From: Bacteroidales bacterium
GTDB lineage: Bacteria > Bacteroidota > Bacteroidia > Bacteroidales > UBA932
Direction of reading: 5' to 3'
Length of the DNA: 56,086 nucleotides
Assembly: GCA_021443605.1 (NCBI GenBank)
Contig: JABUTQ010000051.1
Location: 1-56,086, forward strand
The first letter of the stretch is position 1, and each line of letters begins with the position of its first letter. The notes below the pieces were generated by a model. That model saw nothing but the letters and a program-made list of their open reading frames with translations. It searched no databases and was not told the origin of the DNA. This document shows, piece after piece, positions 15,407 to 24,379 of this stretch. The position numbers were made by a program, and so were the translations under genes.

Positions 15407-15796
15407 TTAACGTTTGCTGAACTGGAAACGTCTACGAGCACCCGGCCTACCAGGTTTCTTTCTTTCAACTTCGCGTGCATCGCGGGTCATAAGGCCGTTT
15501 GATTTGAGAACGGCGCGGTAAGCTTCGCGGTCTGTTTTGCAGAGTGCGCGGGCGATGGCAAGGCGGAGAGCCTCAGCCTGACCTTTGATTCCACCACCGT
15601 CGAGGTTGGCCTTAATGTCGAAAGAAGCAAGTGTTCCTGTAAGATCAAGGGGTTGCTTTACAATGTAACGGAGTGTGTCCTCTTTGAAATATTCATCCAA
15701 TGAGCGGCCGTTGATTGTAATGTTGCCCTTGCCGGAGTTCAAATAAACGCGTGCGACAGCCGATTTACGTCTTCCAAGTGCGTTGATTACTTCCAT
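15407..15796 (-). CDS. rpsI: 30S ribosomal protein S9
   Basis: This 129-aa protein starts MEVINALGRRKSAVARVYL and ends in the typical basic tail KKPGRPGARRRFQFSKR, which reaches the P-site tRNA. LDGGGIKGQAEALRLAIARAL is the family core. It starts 6 nt after rplM. Confidence 0.97.
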   Translation of the reverse strand: MEVINALGRRKSAVARVYLNSGKGNITINGRSLDEYFKEDTLRYIVKQPLDLTGTLASFDIKANLDGGGIKGQAEALRLAIARALCKTDREAYRAVLKSNGLMTRDAREVERKKPGRPGARRRFQFSKR

Positions 15797-15802
15797 TCTG
15801 TT

Positions 15803-16255
15803 TTAGATTTCGTTTAAAGTGATTTGTTTGGGGTTCTGTGCTGCGTGAGGGTGCTCGCTACCTACATAGAGATAAAGGTTTTTGAACTGAGCCTCACCCA
15901 GACGTGTTCTGGGGAGCATGCCTCTTACTGCATGTTCAAGTACGGCTAAAGGCTTGCGTGCGAACAGATCCTTCGGAGTAGATGTGCGCTGTCCGCCGGG
16001 GTAACCGGTGTGACGAACATACACCTTGTCTGTCAGCTTTTTACCAGTGAGACGGACTTTGTCTGCGTTTACAATGATAACATTGTCTCCGCAATCCGCG
16101 TGAGGGGTAAAGTTGGGTTTGTTCTTGCCACGGAGCAAGATGGCAACCCTGCTGGCGAGACGACCGAGGACGAGATCGGTAGCGTCAATGACAACCCATT
16201 CTTTAGATGAGTTTTCCTTGTTAACCGACAGTGTTTTGTAACTTAGTGTGTCCAC
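15803..16255 (-). CDS. rplM: 50S ribosomal protein L13
   Basis: This 150-aa protein has the L13 core WVVIDATDLVLGRLASRVA and the VYVRHTGYPGG, KPLAVLEHAVRGMLP and YVGSEHPHAAQNP signatures. The N-terminal MDTLSYKTLSVNKE is typical of Bacteroidota L13, and its first codon here is GTG (16253-16255), not ATG. It is the first gene of the ribosomal cluster under a consensus promoter. A CCCC/GGGG hairpin at 16299-16314 lies in its leader. Confidence 0.97.
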   Translation of the reverse strand: MDTLSYKTLSVNKENSSKEWVVIDATDLVLGRLASRVAILLRGKNKPNFTPHADCGDNVIIVNADKVRLTGKKLTDKVYVRHTGYPGGQRTSTPKDLFARKPLAVLEHAVRGMLPRTRLGEAQFKNLYLYVGSEHPHAAQNPKQITLNEI

Positions 16256-16298
16256 AGTGTCTTGATTTTTAAGTTAATACATTAAATTTGTTGCGATT

Positions 16299-16314
16299 CC
16301 CCGATATTTTGGGG
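16299..16314 (-). promoter_or_regulatory. Short hairpin in the rplM leader
   Basis: CCCC and GGGG arms separated by 8 nt lie at the very start of the expected transcript. It could stabilise the mRNA end or serve as a protein site. Function unknown. Confidence 0.35.
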
Positions 16315-16318
16315 GCTG

Positions 16319-16349
16319 CAAAGGTAGAAAAAAAATCCTTTCCAGCAAA
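16319..16349 (-). promoter_or_regulatory. Promoter of rplM-rpsI
   Basis: On the minus strand this reads TTTG, 19 nt, TACCTTTG, an exact consensus match. The expected start is near 16312. Confidence 0.85.
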
Positions 16350-16373
16350 AATAAAGAGATATCAACACGCTGT

Positions 16374-17330
16374 TTATCTGTTGCGTGTCAGCAGATTTCG
16401 GGCGAGATCGGCAAGAAGCGCCTTGGCTCTGCTCTCCGGAAGAGGGACGAGAGCATCTATCGCCAATGCCGTTTCGTTGGTAAAACAATCCCTGGCATAT
16501 TCCATCCCGCCTTTATTTTCCACAAAGGAGAGAACCTCCTTTATATCTCCCTTTCTGATTTGAGAGACAACCTCTTCGCACTCGGTTTTGGAAGCGCGGT
16601 TTAAAGCGCCCAGGAGCGGAAGAGTGATTTTCTGCTCGGTGATGTCGTTGCCGGCAGCCTTTCCGGTGTCCAGATGGGGAGAGTAGTCGAGGATATCGTC
16701 TTCCATCTGGAAGGCGCGCCCAAGATGGTGGGCGTATGAATCCACGGCATCGACATACTCTTGCGGAGCATCCACAGAAAAGGCTCCGCCAACCATTGCA
16801 GCACGAAACAAAGATGCTGTTTTACAGTCGATTATGCTCAAATAATCTTCCAACGACATCTCCAGGGAATCTGATTTCTGCATCTGGAGCATCTCCCCCA
16901 TCGCGAGTTCTTCGATGCATTTTCCGTAGCTCTTGAACACCCTTTTGTCGCAGTCGTCTATAATCGTGCGGATGGCGCTCGCGAGCCAATAGTCTCCCAC
17001 GAGAACAGATGCCGCAGGAGAATAGAGCGACATCACGTTCGGCTTTCCGCGCCTCACTGTGGCATTGTCGGCCACATCGTCGTGAAGCAATGTGGCGGTG
17101 TGAATCATCTCGGCCGCGGCGGCACACAATATCGCCGGTTCCGAAGCCGCGCCACTGCAGGCGTGGGCAGAAAGCAGACACAACATCGGGCGGAGACACT
17201 TACCCGAAGTTGAGAAAAGATATTCGTTTATTTTGTTCAAAAGAGGTATTTCAGAACCCAAGTTCTTGAAAAATACCTCTTTGAAGTAAATCCAGTCTTT
17301 CCCAAGGTAATCTGTTACGGCCTGGGTCAT
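16374..17330 (-). CDS. Polyprenyl diphosphate synthase (trans-isoprenyl type)
   Basis: This 318-aa enzyme condenses isopentenyl diphosphate onto allylic diphosphates. Both aspartate motifs are present: LLHDDVADNATVRRGKPN (DDxxD at 84-88) and FQMEDDILDYS. SGKCLRPMLCLL is the usual first region. Length and sequence favour a long-chain enzyme (octaprenyl or similar, for menaquinone) over farnesyl synthase, but chain length cannot be read reliably. It follows the beta-barrel protein gene by 6 nt, so it is probably cotranscribed with trxA. Confidence 0.9.
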   Translation of the reverse strand: MTQAVTDYLGKDWIYFKEVFFKNLGSEIPLLNKINEYLFSTSGKCLRPMLCLLSAHACSGAASEPAILCAAAAEMIHTATLLHDDVADNATVRRGKPNVMSLYSPAASVLVGDYWLASAIRTIIDDCDKRVFKSYGKCIEELAMGEMLQMQKSDSLEMSLEDYLSIIDCKTASLFRAAMVGGAFSVDAPQEYVDAVDSYAHHLGRAFQMEDDILDYSPHLDTGKAAGNDITEQKITLPLLGALNRASKTECEEVVSQIRKGDIKEVLSFVENKGGMEYARDCFTNETALAIDALVPLPESRAKALLADLARNLLTRNR

Positions 17331-17336
17331 AGAGAT

Positions 17337-17969
17337 TTAGAATCTGAAGGCGATTGAAACGTCAAGGCAGTTGGCGGTTCCCTTACGCATACTCTTGAGC
17401 TGCGAAGCATAATCTTTCCAAGATACCACTTGCCCAAAGTTCCAAGAATATTTCGCACTGATCTGGAACTTGTAAATCTCGATACCGCCACCGACACCCA
17501 CTCCGTATGAGAAGCGGTTTGCGTCTTTGGTAAACTCTTGGATAAGCGGAGCGATTACAGAATTCTTTTTTGCAGAAACTTTATTGATGATACTGTAACC
17601 GATGAAGGGGCTCACCTGGATGTAAGGCCTGCACACAACGAGATCCGGTCCCCACTGAACATTTACGGGAAGCTCCAGATAATTCATTCTCCAATTGACA
17701 TCCCCAATCTTTGTACCCTTTTGATTGATAAGCAGTTCCGGCTGAACAGAAAATCCTGCGGCAGTGCCGGACTGGAATCCGATGCCTGCATGCCAGCCGA
17801 CATAGTTTCTAACCTCGCCGATAAGAGCCGTAATGTCACTGCTTGCATTCTTGAGGTCAAAGTTTGAGTAGCTCAAACCACCTTTTATTACCACGCCCTG
17901 GGCTGCAGCAGAATTGCAGAAACCGGCAGTGAGCGCCAGCGCTGCAAGGAATGCATAAACTTTTTTCAT
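17337..17969 (-). CDS. Outer-membrane beta-barrel protein (PorT-like family)
   Basis: This 210-aa protein has a signal peptide (1-24, ending AAAQ) and then a small barrel of alternating strands: GVVIKGGLSYSNFDL, GWHAGIGFQSG, FSVQPELLINQKG, YIQVSPFIGYS, KFQISAKYSWNFGQVV and a terminal Phe (VSIAFRF). This matches the OMP_b-brl/PorT-like group of 8-strand barrels. Specific function is not known. It lies 15 nt after trxA. Confidence 0.8.
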   Translation of the reverse strand: MKKVYAFLAALALTAGFCNSAAAQGVVIKGGLSYSNFDLKNASSDITALIGEVRNYVGWHAGIGFQSGTAAGFSVQPELLINQKGTKIGDVNWRMNYLELPVNVQWGPDLVVCRPYIQVSPFIGYSIINKVSAKKNSVIAPLIQEFTKDANRFSYGVGVGGGIEIYKFQISAKYSWNFGQVVSWKDYASQLKSMRKGTANCLDVSIAFRF

Positions 17970-17984
17970 TTGGATGGATTTAAA

Positions 17985-18299
17985 CTAAAACAATTTTTCA
18001 AGCTTTGCTACGATATCTTTCTTTGAAACGGCGCCAACACTGCGATCCACAAGCTCTCCACCTTTAAAGAAAAGGAGTGTGGGGATGTTTCTGATACCAT
18101 ATTTCATAGGGGCTTCGCTGCACTCGTCCACATTGCACTTTGCAACCACAACCTTGCTTTCGTACTCGGTTGAAATCTCGTCAACGATAGGGGAAATCAT
18201 TCTGCAAGGGCCGCACCAAGTGGCCCAAAAATCTACCATTACCGGCTGTTCGCCAGATATAACTTCTTGAAAATTAGCGTCATTAATAACCTGTGCCAT
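17985..18299 (-). CDS. trxA: Thioredoxin
   Basis: This 104-aa cytoplasmic disulfide reductase has the active site WCGPC at residues 28-32, the cis-Pro segment YGIRNIPTLLFFKGG, and no signal peptide. It is the first gene of a probable trxA-barrel-polyprenyl synthase unit with its own promoter at 18335-18365. Confidence 0.95.
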   Translation of the reverse strand: MAQVINDANFQEVISGEQPVMVDFWATWCGPCRMISPIVDEISTEYESKVVVAKCNVDECSEAPMKYGIRNIPTLLFFKGGELVDRSVGAVSKKDIVAKLEKLF

Positions 18300-18334
18300 A
18301 ATCTTTGACTTTTAAATTTTAAAAATAAGAAAGA

Positions 18335-18365
18335 CGAAGATACTATTTTTCGATAAAAAAACAAT
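18335..18365 (-). promoter_or_regulatory. Promoter of trxA
   Basis: On the minus strand this reads ATTG, 19 nt, TATCTTCG, a near-consensus match. The expected start is near 18328. Confidence 0.6.
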
Positions 18366-18392
18366 ATCTCCGCCTTTTTCATATCCAACTTG

Positions 18393-18686
18393 TTATACCG
18401 TCTGCTCTATATTCCAGACGAATGCACGCACTCCGATTGCCTTGTTTCGGATATCAAGTCTCTTTACTACATCGAGAAGCTCCGCAACGCGGTCATCGTC
18501 AACAACCGTTATCACGGCTGAGTTCATCTCCGGCCATGCGTGGGTACCGCGACGAGGCTCGCCGCCGTTGGTTCCGCGCCCCTGAACCTCTTCAAAGAGG
18601 GTAAAGCCTGAAATCTTCAATTCGTCGAGCAAAAACTCTACACGCTCGGTATTAGCTTGGTTAAAAACTATGAATACTGCTTTCAT
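18393..18686 (-). CDS. PII-like small protein coupled to the RND pump
   Basis: This 97-aa protein has a ferredoxin-like pattern resembling the PII superfamily: beta-strand KAVFIVFNQANTERV, helix, strand FTLFEEVQGRGTNGGEP, then AVITVVDDDRVAELLDVVKRLD and GVRAFVWNIEQTV. The GRGTNGGEPRRGTHAWPE loop sits where the PII T-loop would be. A PII-like group (PII-NG) has been described next to CusA-type heavy-metal RND efflux genes. It overlaps the RND stop (TAATG) and has a strong Shine-Dalgarno (AAGGAGG, 18694-18700) inside the RND gene, so translation is coupled. A regulatory role on the pump is inferred; ligand unknown. Confidence 0.65.
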   Translation of the reverse strand: MKAVFIVFNQANTERVEFLLDELKISGFTLFEEVQGRGTNGGEPRRGTHAWPEMNSAVITVVDDDRVAELLDVVKRLDIRNKAIGVRAFVWNIEQTV

Positions 18687-21600
18687 TATTTATCCTCCTT
18701 TGTTGATAACTGCATAAATATGAACTCCTTACGTGTCTTAGAAATCTTATCTCTCTCACCGCTGCGGCTGAGTGAGGCATAGAGAACAGGAACAATGATA
18801 AGGGTAATGAAGGTAGAAATCAGCAAACCACCGATAACCACGATACCCATCGGCTGCCACATCTCACTGCCGTCGCCCTGGCTCACTGCCATAGGCACCA
18901 TACCGAGGATGGTGGTGAAGGCTGTCATAAGCACCGGACGCAGACGGGATTCACCTGAAAGGGCGATAGCTTCATTGAGTTCGTGACCACGGTCGCGCAT
19001 CAAGTTGATATAGTCCACCAGCACGATACCGTTCTTGACCACAATACCCACAAGCATCACTATTCCAAGTGCACCAATCATATCGAGGGTAGTGCCGGTA
19101 ACCCAGAGGGCGAGCACCACGCCGGTGATAGCGAACGGAATTGACATTAGGATAATGGCCGGCTTGGCGAATGATTCAAACTGTGATGCCATCACGATAT
19201 ATACGAGGAGCACGATGAGCGCAAGGAGCAATCCCATATCGGCGAAGGTCTCCTGCTGGTCTTTGTATTGTCCTGCGAGGACGATATTCACACCACTCGG
19301 CAGGCTGACATCCGAAACGGCATCCTGAATCTGCACGGCAAGCTCTCCGAGAGACACTTCATAAGGCGTTACGTTAACGCTGACATATCTCTGACGGCTC
19401 TTGCGGTCGATTGTCGGAGGAGTAAACAACTCTTCAACCGTACCGATTTCACTGAGCTTAATCTGAGCTCCGGTAGCAGTAGGGATTGTAAGGTCTTGAA
19501 TATCAGCAATTGAATTTCTGTTATCCTCTTTTAGACGAACCACGATATCAAACTCGTCTCCATCTTCCTTGAGGTATCCGGCAAGCATTCCGTTCACGCG
19601 GTTTCTGATATATGTCGATACCACAGAAGAACTTAAACCGTGCATCGCAAGTTTTTCTTTGTCAAGAGTAACCTTCAGCTCGGGACGATCCTTGTCACGG
19701 CTCAACTTGATGTCACGGGCACCGGGGACCTTCTCTGCAATGACTCTCTTGATATTGTCGGCAACGATATTCGTCTCATCGAAATCGTATCCATAAACCT
19801 CAACGTTCACGGTATTTCCTCCGCCCATTCCCATTCCGCTGCTGGTAGTACACTGATAGGTGATGACTTCGGGATAGTTCTTCAACTCTTTACGGACAAC
19901 CTCGGCAATTTCGGTGATAGGACGCTCTCTCTTGTACTTCTTGCAGCAGACAAGCGTCATTGAAATCTTGTAGTTGCTCGTTGAGTTCATCATCGCTGAG
20001 ATACCTGCGTCGTCGTTGCTGCCGGCGGTGGTGGAGATTCGCTCAAGTTCGGGGATGAGGACAAAGAGTCTCTTTTCCAAAGCTCTGGCTGTGACGAGAG
20101 TCTGATCTATTCTGGTACCTGCGGCAAGCTCAACCGTTACGCTGAGACGGCCCGTATCGGACTGCTGCATGAAGTCGGTACCAATCAGTCCGAATGCGAA
20201 CGGAAGGAGTGACGCACCGAATATAAGAATCGCAACGATTATTGTTGCGGCCTTGTGGCGGAGGCAAAATCTCAATGCATTTCCATAGGCTGAGTCAACT
20301 TTGTCGAGAAACTTCACAACGGTTTTCTGATACCAGTGGGCTTCTTCGTGATGTTCAACGAGACGACCATTCTCATCAACACTTACCTTCTTGGATTTCA
20401 AGAGCTTAGAGCAAAGCATAGGGGTAAGTGAAATAGCCACTGCCGTTGACGTGCAGACAACTATCGTCACAATCCAACCGAGCTCCTTGAACATCACACC
20501 GGCCATTCCCTTGAGCATTGTCATCGGGACAAACACGGCAACGATAACCAAGGTTGTGGCAATTACGGAAATCCACACCTCGTTTGTGGCGTAGATGGCC
20601 GCCTCTCTCGGATTCGACCCTCTGTCGATATGCTTTGTAATGTTTTCAAGCACCACAATCGCATCGTCCACAACCATACCGATTGCAATGGTGAGTGAAC
20701 ACAATGAGATGATATTCAATGAACTGCCTGAAATGGCGAGATATATGAACGCTACGATGAGGGCAATAGGAATCGTGATACCGATAATGAACGTGGCCCT
20801 CCATTTTCCAAGGAAGAACAGCACCACGAGCACCACGAACAAAAGGGCGTAGAGGATAGACTCTTCCAGTGAATTGATTGCGTTCTGGATATCTTCGGAA
20901 GTATCGTAAAGAACACTTACGTTGATGTCGGAAGGGAGGGTTTTTGCGATTCTCTCCATCTCCTTGCGGACATCCTGGCAAATCTGGACGGTGTTTCCGC
21001 CGGTCTGTTTGGTAATCGTAATGCGGACACCATCCTCGCCATTGATTTTTTCATCGAGTGTGAGGTCTTTGATGGTATCACGCACTGCGGCGATATCACG
21101 CACGAAAACTTTTTGGCCGGTGGGGAGAGTTGTTACCACAACATTCTCTATCTCAGAGCTTTCGATATACTGGCTTCTTACCTGGAGCTGATACTCTTCG
21201 TGCTCCATCTTCACCCTGCCGGAAGACAGATTGAGGTTGTTTGCACTGATAGCCGATCCAACCGACTCGAGCGGAATCTTGAAGGCATCGAGCTTCTGCT
21301 GGTCTATGTCAACATACACATAGCGGTCGGGAGCACCGATGACGGAGATGTTACCGATACCATTCACGCGGTTCAGCTGAGGAACAACATCGTCGTTAAG
21401 AATCTTGTCAAGACCTGCATAACTCTCCTTTGCAGTAACGGAGAAGTTTATGATAGGCATTGAACTTGAGCTGAACTTGAATATGTAAGGGTTGCTGCAC
21501 CCGCTCGGGAGGTTGTCCTTGAGCATATCGATGTAAGAACGGATATCGTTCATAACCTCGTCGAGGTTGGTGCCCCATTCCATCTTGAGGACGACAACAG

Positions 21601-21865
21601 ACATATTGTCTCGTGAAGATGAAGTCATTTCATCGAGACCATCCACGGAGTTCAAGCTGTTTTCAACCAGCTTGGTGACATTCTCTTCGATTTCACTGGC
21701 ATTTGCACCGGGGTATGTGGTCATGACCGTAACGTACGGCGGCTCAATCTCCGGGAACTGATCGATAGGCAATCTCAGAAACGAGTAGATACCTATCACA
21801 ATCACGGCAACGAAAACCAATAGTGTCGTTACCGGCTTGTTAATCGCGGTTTTGTAAATACTCAT
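18686..21865 (-). CDS. RND efflux transporter, inner-membrane pump (AcrB/HAE1 type)
   Basis: This 1059-aa proton-driven pump begins with YKTAINKPVTTLLVFVAVIV as TM1 and has the duplicated RND architecture with two large periplasmic loops. TM4 carries IAIGMVVDDAIVVLENI, containing the paired Asp that relay protons in AcrB. TM10-12 regions include GIVMLVGIVVKNGIVLVDYI. It is the third gene of a TolC-adaptor-RND operon and is followed by an overlapping PII-like gene. Sequence looks like the hydrophobic/amphiphilic efflux group rather than a classic CusA, but substrate cannot be assigned. Confidence 0.93.
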   Translation of the reverse strand: MSIYKTAINKPVTTLLVFVAVIVIGIYSFLRLPIDQFPEIEPPYVTVMTTYPGANASEIEENVTKLVENSLNSVDGLDEMTSSSRDNMSVVVLKMEWGTNLDEVMNDIRSYIDMLKDNLPSGCSNPYIFKFSSSSMPIINFSVTAKESYAGLDKILNDDVVPQLNRVNGIGNISVIGAPDRYVYVDIDQQKLDAFKIPLESVGSAISANNLNLSSGRVKMEHEEYQLQVRSQYIESSEIENVVVTTLPTGQKVFVRDIAAVRDTIKDLTLDEKINGEDGVRITITKQTGGNTVQICQDVRKEMERIAKTLPSDINVSVLYDTSEDIQNAINSLEESILYALLFVVLVVLFFLGKWRATFIIGITIPIALIVAFIYLAISGSSLNIISLCSLTIAIGMVVDDAIVVLENITKHIDRGSNPREAAIYATNEVWISVIATTLVIVAVFVPMTMLKGMAGVMFKELGWIVTIVVCTSTAVAISLTPMLCSKLLKSKKVSVDENGRLVEHHEEAHWYQKTVVKFLDKVDSAYGNALRFCLRHKAATIIVAILIFGASLLPFAFGLIGTDFMQQSDTGRLSVTVELAAGTRIDQTLVTARALEKRLFVLIPELERISTTAGSNDDAGISAMMNSTSNYKISMTLVCCKKYKRERPITEIAEVVRKELKNYPEVITYQCTTSSGMGMGGGNTVNVEVYGYDFDETNIVADNIKRVIAEKVPGARDIKLSRDKDRPELKVTLDKEKLAMHGLSSSVVSTYIRNRVNGMLAGYLKEDGDEFDIVVRLKEDNRNSIADIQDLTIPTATGAQIKLSEIGTVEELFTPPTIDRKSRQRYVSVNVTPYEVSLGELAVQIQDAVSDVSLPSGVNIVLAGQYKDQQETFADMGLLLALIVLLVYIVMASQFESFAKPAIILMSIPFAITGVVLALWVTGTTLDMIGALGIVMLVGIVVKNGIVLVDYINLMRDRGHELNEAIALSGESRLRPVLMTAFTTILGMVPMAVSQGDGSEMWQPMGIVVIGGLLISTFITLIIVPVLYASLSRSGERDKISKTRKEFIFMQLSTKEDK

Positions 21866-21879
21866 TGATTTTCAGCTGT

Positions 21880-22887
21880 TTAGTTAAACTTCAACTTTAC
21901 TCCGTCAACAAGGCGCTCTGCCCCTGTGGTCACGATTTCAACACCTTCGGTGATTTCGTCCGCAATCACTTCGATGCGATCGTCGAAACGCTGTCCGAGC
22001 TTTACGAACACGCGCTTTGCCACACCGTTCTCGTTAAGATATACGTAACGCTCGTTGCTGCCGATGAGCTTCTGGACGCTCTGGTAAGGAACAACCATTG
22101 CTTCTGCCTTGCCGAGGGCGATTGTGGTGTTTGCATACATACCAGGACGGAGCAATTCATTTCCGTTGGGAATCTTGAGCTTAACCTTGAAAGTGTGGCT
22201 TGCAGCATCGATGGTCGGATGAACGATTTCTATTGTTGCGGGGAAAACCTTATCGGGATAGATTGAAGTTGTAATGTCAACGTTCATTCCCTTCTTTACA
22301 AGCGGGAAATAGTTTTCGGGAATGTTTACGTAAGCGCGGAGAACATTGATTTGAGTAAGTGTCAAAATGGCCTGTCCGCTGTAAAGCTCACCATCTTCGT
22401 AATTCTTGGCAGAGATTACGCCGGGGTAGCGTGCCTTTACGAAAGTATTGGTTTCGAGGAATTTAAGACTTTCACAAGCTTGGTCGTATCCAAGTTTTGT
22501 CTGATCCAAAGCCTGCTGTGAAACGGAGCCGCTCTCGCGGAGAGCCTCCATACGGCTGAGCTCAAGCTGAAGGTTGGACACCGACAATTTTGCATTGTTG
22601 TACTGCTGCTGGTCCATTCTCACCAGATTCGTACCGGCTGAAACCCTTGCTCCAACCTCAACGTAAATATGCTCGATTCTGCCGGTGAGAGAAGGAGCAA
22701 TACTCATAGTTTCGTATCCTTCGAGTGTGGTTGAAAGGTCCAGGACACGAGCCACTTCACTCTTTTGCAGTACGGTTGTCTTGACCAGTTCCTCACGAAC
22801 TTCTTCTTTTTCTACCTCCTTCTTTTTGCACCCGGTGAACAATACGAGGGCGCAAAGTCCAATTGTTGTAATCTTAACTAATTTCAT
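21880..22887 (-). CDS. RND periplasmic adaptor (membrane fusion protein)
   Basis: This 335-aa lipoprotein-type adaptor has a lipobox ending LFTGC (Cys20), then a charged linker (KKKEVEKEE). The lipoyl-like half-motifs surround a short hairpin: IAPSLTGRIEHIYVEVGARV, coiled-coil LSVSNLQLELSRMEAL, and ARYPGVISAKNYEDGELY. The beta-barrel and membrane-proximal domains follow. It bridges pump and TolC. It is located 11 nt after the TolC gene and 14 nt before the RND gene. Confidence 0.92.
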   Translation of the reverse strand: MKLVKITTIGLCALVLFTGCKKKEVEKEEVREELVKTTVLQKSEVARVLDLSTTLEGYETMSIAPSLTGRIEHIYVEVGARVSAGTNLVRMDQQQYNNAKLSVSNLQLELSRMEALRESGSVSQQALDQTKLGYDQACESLKFLETNTFVKARYPGVISAKNYEDGELYSGQAILTLTQINVLRAYVNIPENYFPLVKKGMNVDITTSIYPDKVFPATIEIVHPTIDAASHTFKVKLKIPNGNELLRPGMYANTTIALGKAEAMVVPYQSVQKLIGSNERYVYLNENGVAKRVFVKLGQRFDDRIEVIADEITEGVEIVTTGAERLVDGVKLKFN

Positions 22888-22898
22888 ATTTCTGATAT

Positions 22899-24194
22899 TT
22901 ATTTATTCAAAAGTTTTTCAAGTTCGATTTGGGCATTCACAAACTCCAGGATTGACTGCACGTAACTGCTCTGCGCATTGATGAGGTTTGTGCCCGAGTT
23001 TGTAAGCTCCATTGCAGAAGCCACGCCCTGCTCATATTTCTTTGAAATGTTGTTGAACACGCGCTGCATCACGTCTATGTTCTTTTTCTGTGTGTTGTAG
23101 CTGTCGAAAGCAGACTGGAGATTGTAGCACAACTGCTTGTGCTGCACGAGCAAAGCCTGCTCTGTGTCTGCGAGGACGTTCTGCTGTTTCTGGTATGCCA
23201 GCTTGCTTGCTTTGGCTGTGTGCAACCTGTTGGTGCTCGAGAAGATAGGTACGCTCAATGAAACTCCAACCATATTCGGGGGAGTCATATTCATTGTCTG
23301 CTCGTCTGAAAGGTATTTCTTTGCAGAATATTGATGGAATGCACTCAAAGTGGGGCCGTATGCCCATTTTGAGAGGCTCCACTGTTTTTTTGCGAGCTCC
23401 GTGTTCTCTTTTACGAGCTGATAGTTGAAATTGTTGTCAAGGAAGAGCTCCTCATCCATCAAAGTCATCATATTATCGACATGGAGCAAATCATTCAACC
23501 CTTCGGTGAGGACTATTTCGGTATCAACGCCGGTATTGAGCTGGAGACGGAGGGAATTATACACCATCTCGCGAGAGCGCTGTGTGCTCGAAAGGGCATC
23601 GGTTACAGTGGCCATCTGAACGAGAATCTGGTCTGCGGCGGTCTGCTCCGAAACACCGACTTGCACTGAAGTAAGTGTCATATTGTACAGTTTTTCGAGA
23701 CTGGCTATATTCTCCCTGAGGTTCTTTATGACGTCTTCAGTCACGAGGGCGGAGAAATAGAGTGCCTTGACCTGGCTTTCCAGCTCCTGACGAGTCTGTC
23801 TGAGCGAAATGTCACTCATTTTCTTGGCTATATCATTTACCTGGACACCGATAAGCATCTGTGCGCTGAATGCTATGGATGTGGTGATTCCGAGATTAAG
23901 TGAGGGGGGCATCGCGATTTCACGCCCCATCAACTCCATTTTGTAACCGCAGTTTGTGGAGAAATCACCTTTTGCCGACACCTGTGGCAGCATCGATGCG
24001 ATGGAAGCCCATTTCTTCGCCTCCGCTGCCTGCACGTCCAATGATGCGTTCTGAAGCGAGCGATTTCTCTCTATTGCCATCTCCTGAGCTTCTTTTAAGG
24101 ACAAACTGACCAAATTTTGGGCAAATCCACCCTCCAACGACCAACTTAACACCAAAGCGGCCACAAATACATTTCTAAACAATACTTTAAGCAT
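22899..24194 (-). CDS. TolC-family outer-membrane efflux channel
   Basis: This 431-aa protein has a signal peptide (1-25, ending GFAQ), then two repeated helical-bundle halves typical of outer-membrane efflux proteins: LSLKEAQEMAIERNRSLQNA early, and FDSYNTQKKNIDVMQRVFNNI with YEQGVASAMELTNSGTNLINA late. No lipobox. It is the first gene of the efflux operon with a consensus promoter at 24269-24300. Confidence 0.9.
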   Translation of the reverse strand: MLKVLFRNVFVAALVLSWSLEGGFAQNLVSLSLKEAQEMAIERNRSLQNASLDVQAAEAKKWASIASMLPQVSAKGDFSTNCGYKMELMGREIAMPPSLNLGITTSIAFSAQMLIGVQVNDIAKKMSDISLRQTRQELESQVKALYFSALVTEDVIKNLRENIASLEKLYNMTLTSVQVGVSEQTAADQILVQMATVTDALSSTQRSREMVYNSLRLQLNTGVDTEIVLTEGLNDLLHVDNMMTLMDEELFLDNNFNYQLVKENTELAKKQWSLSKWAYGPTLSAFHQYSAKKYLSDEQTMNMTPPNMVGVSLSVPIFSSTNRLHTAKASKLAYQKQQNVLADTEQALLVQHKQLCYNLQSAFDSYNTQKKNIDVMQRVFNNISKKYEQGVASAMELTNSGTNLINAQSSYVQSILEFVNAQIELEKLLNK

Positions 24195-24268
24195 ATAAAA
24201 TCATTTTCAAATATTAGACAAGCGTATTAAACTCTCAAAAATTGTTCCATTTTTGACTAAAAGGGCCG

Positions 24269-24300
24269 CAAAGATATTGTTTTCAAATTTTATTCGCAAA
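24269..24300 (-). promoter_or_regulatory. Promoter of the RND efflux operon
   Basis: On the minus strand this reads TTTG, 20 nt, TATCTTTG. The start near 24262 leaves a leader of about 67 nt. Confidence 0.8.
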
Positions 24301-24318
24301 TTATCATTTAAATTAAAA

Positions 24319-24350
24319 TTTGAATTATTAAAAACAGCTTCTTAACTTTG
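24319..24350 (+). promoter_or_regulatory. Promoter of kbl
   Basis: TTTG, 20 nt, TAACTTTG. It is divergent from the efflux promoter with about 18 bp between their -33 boxes. The expected start is near 24357. Confidence 0.8.
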
Positions 24351-24379
24351 TTAGATGATTTCAAAAAAAATATAACGCC

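Noticed and set aside
18686..24194. Heavy-metal CusCBA assignment for the efflux operon
   Set aside because: The RND protein has the HAE1-type pattern and no His/Met-rich metal segments were noticed, so substrate was left open despite the PII-like neighbour.
24319..24379. Possible riboswitch upstream of kbl
   Set aside because: The expected leader is only about 23 nt, too short for a glycine riboswitch, and no matching motif was seen.
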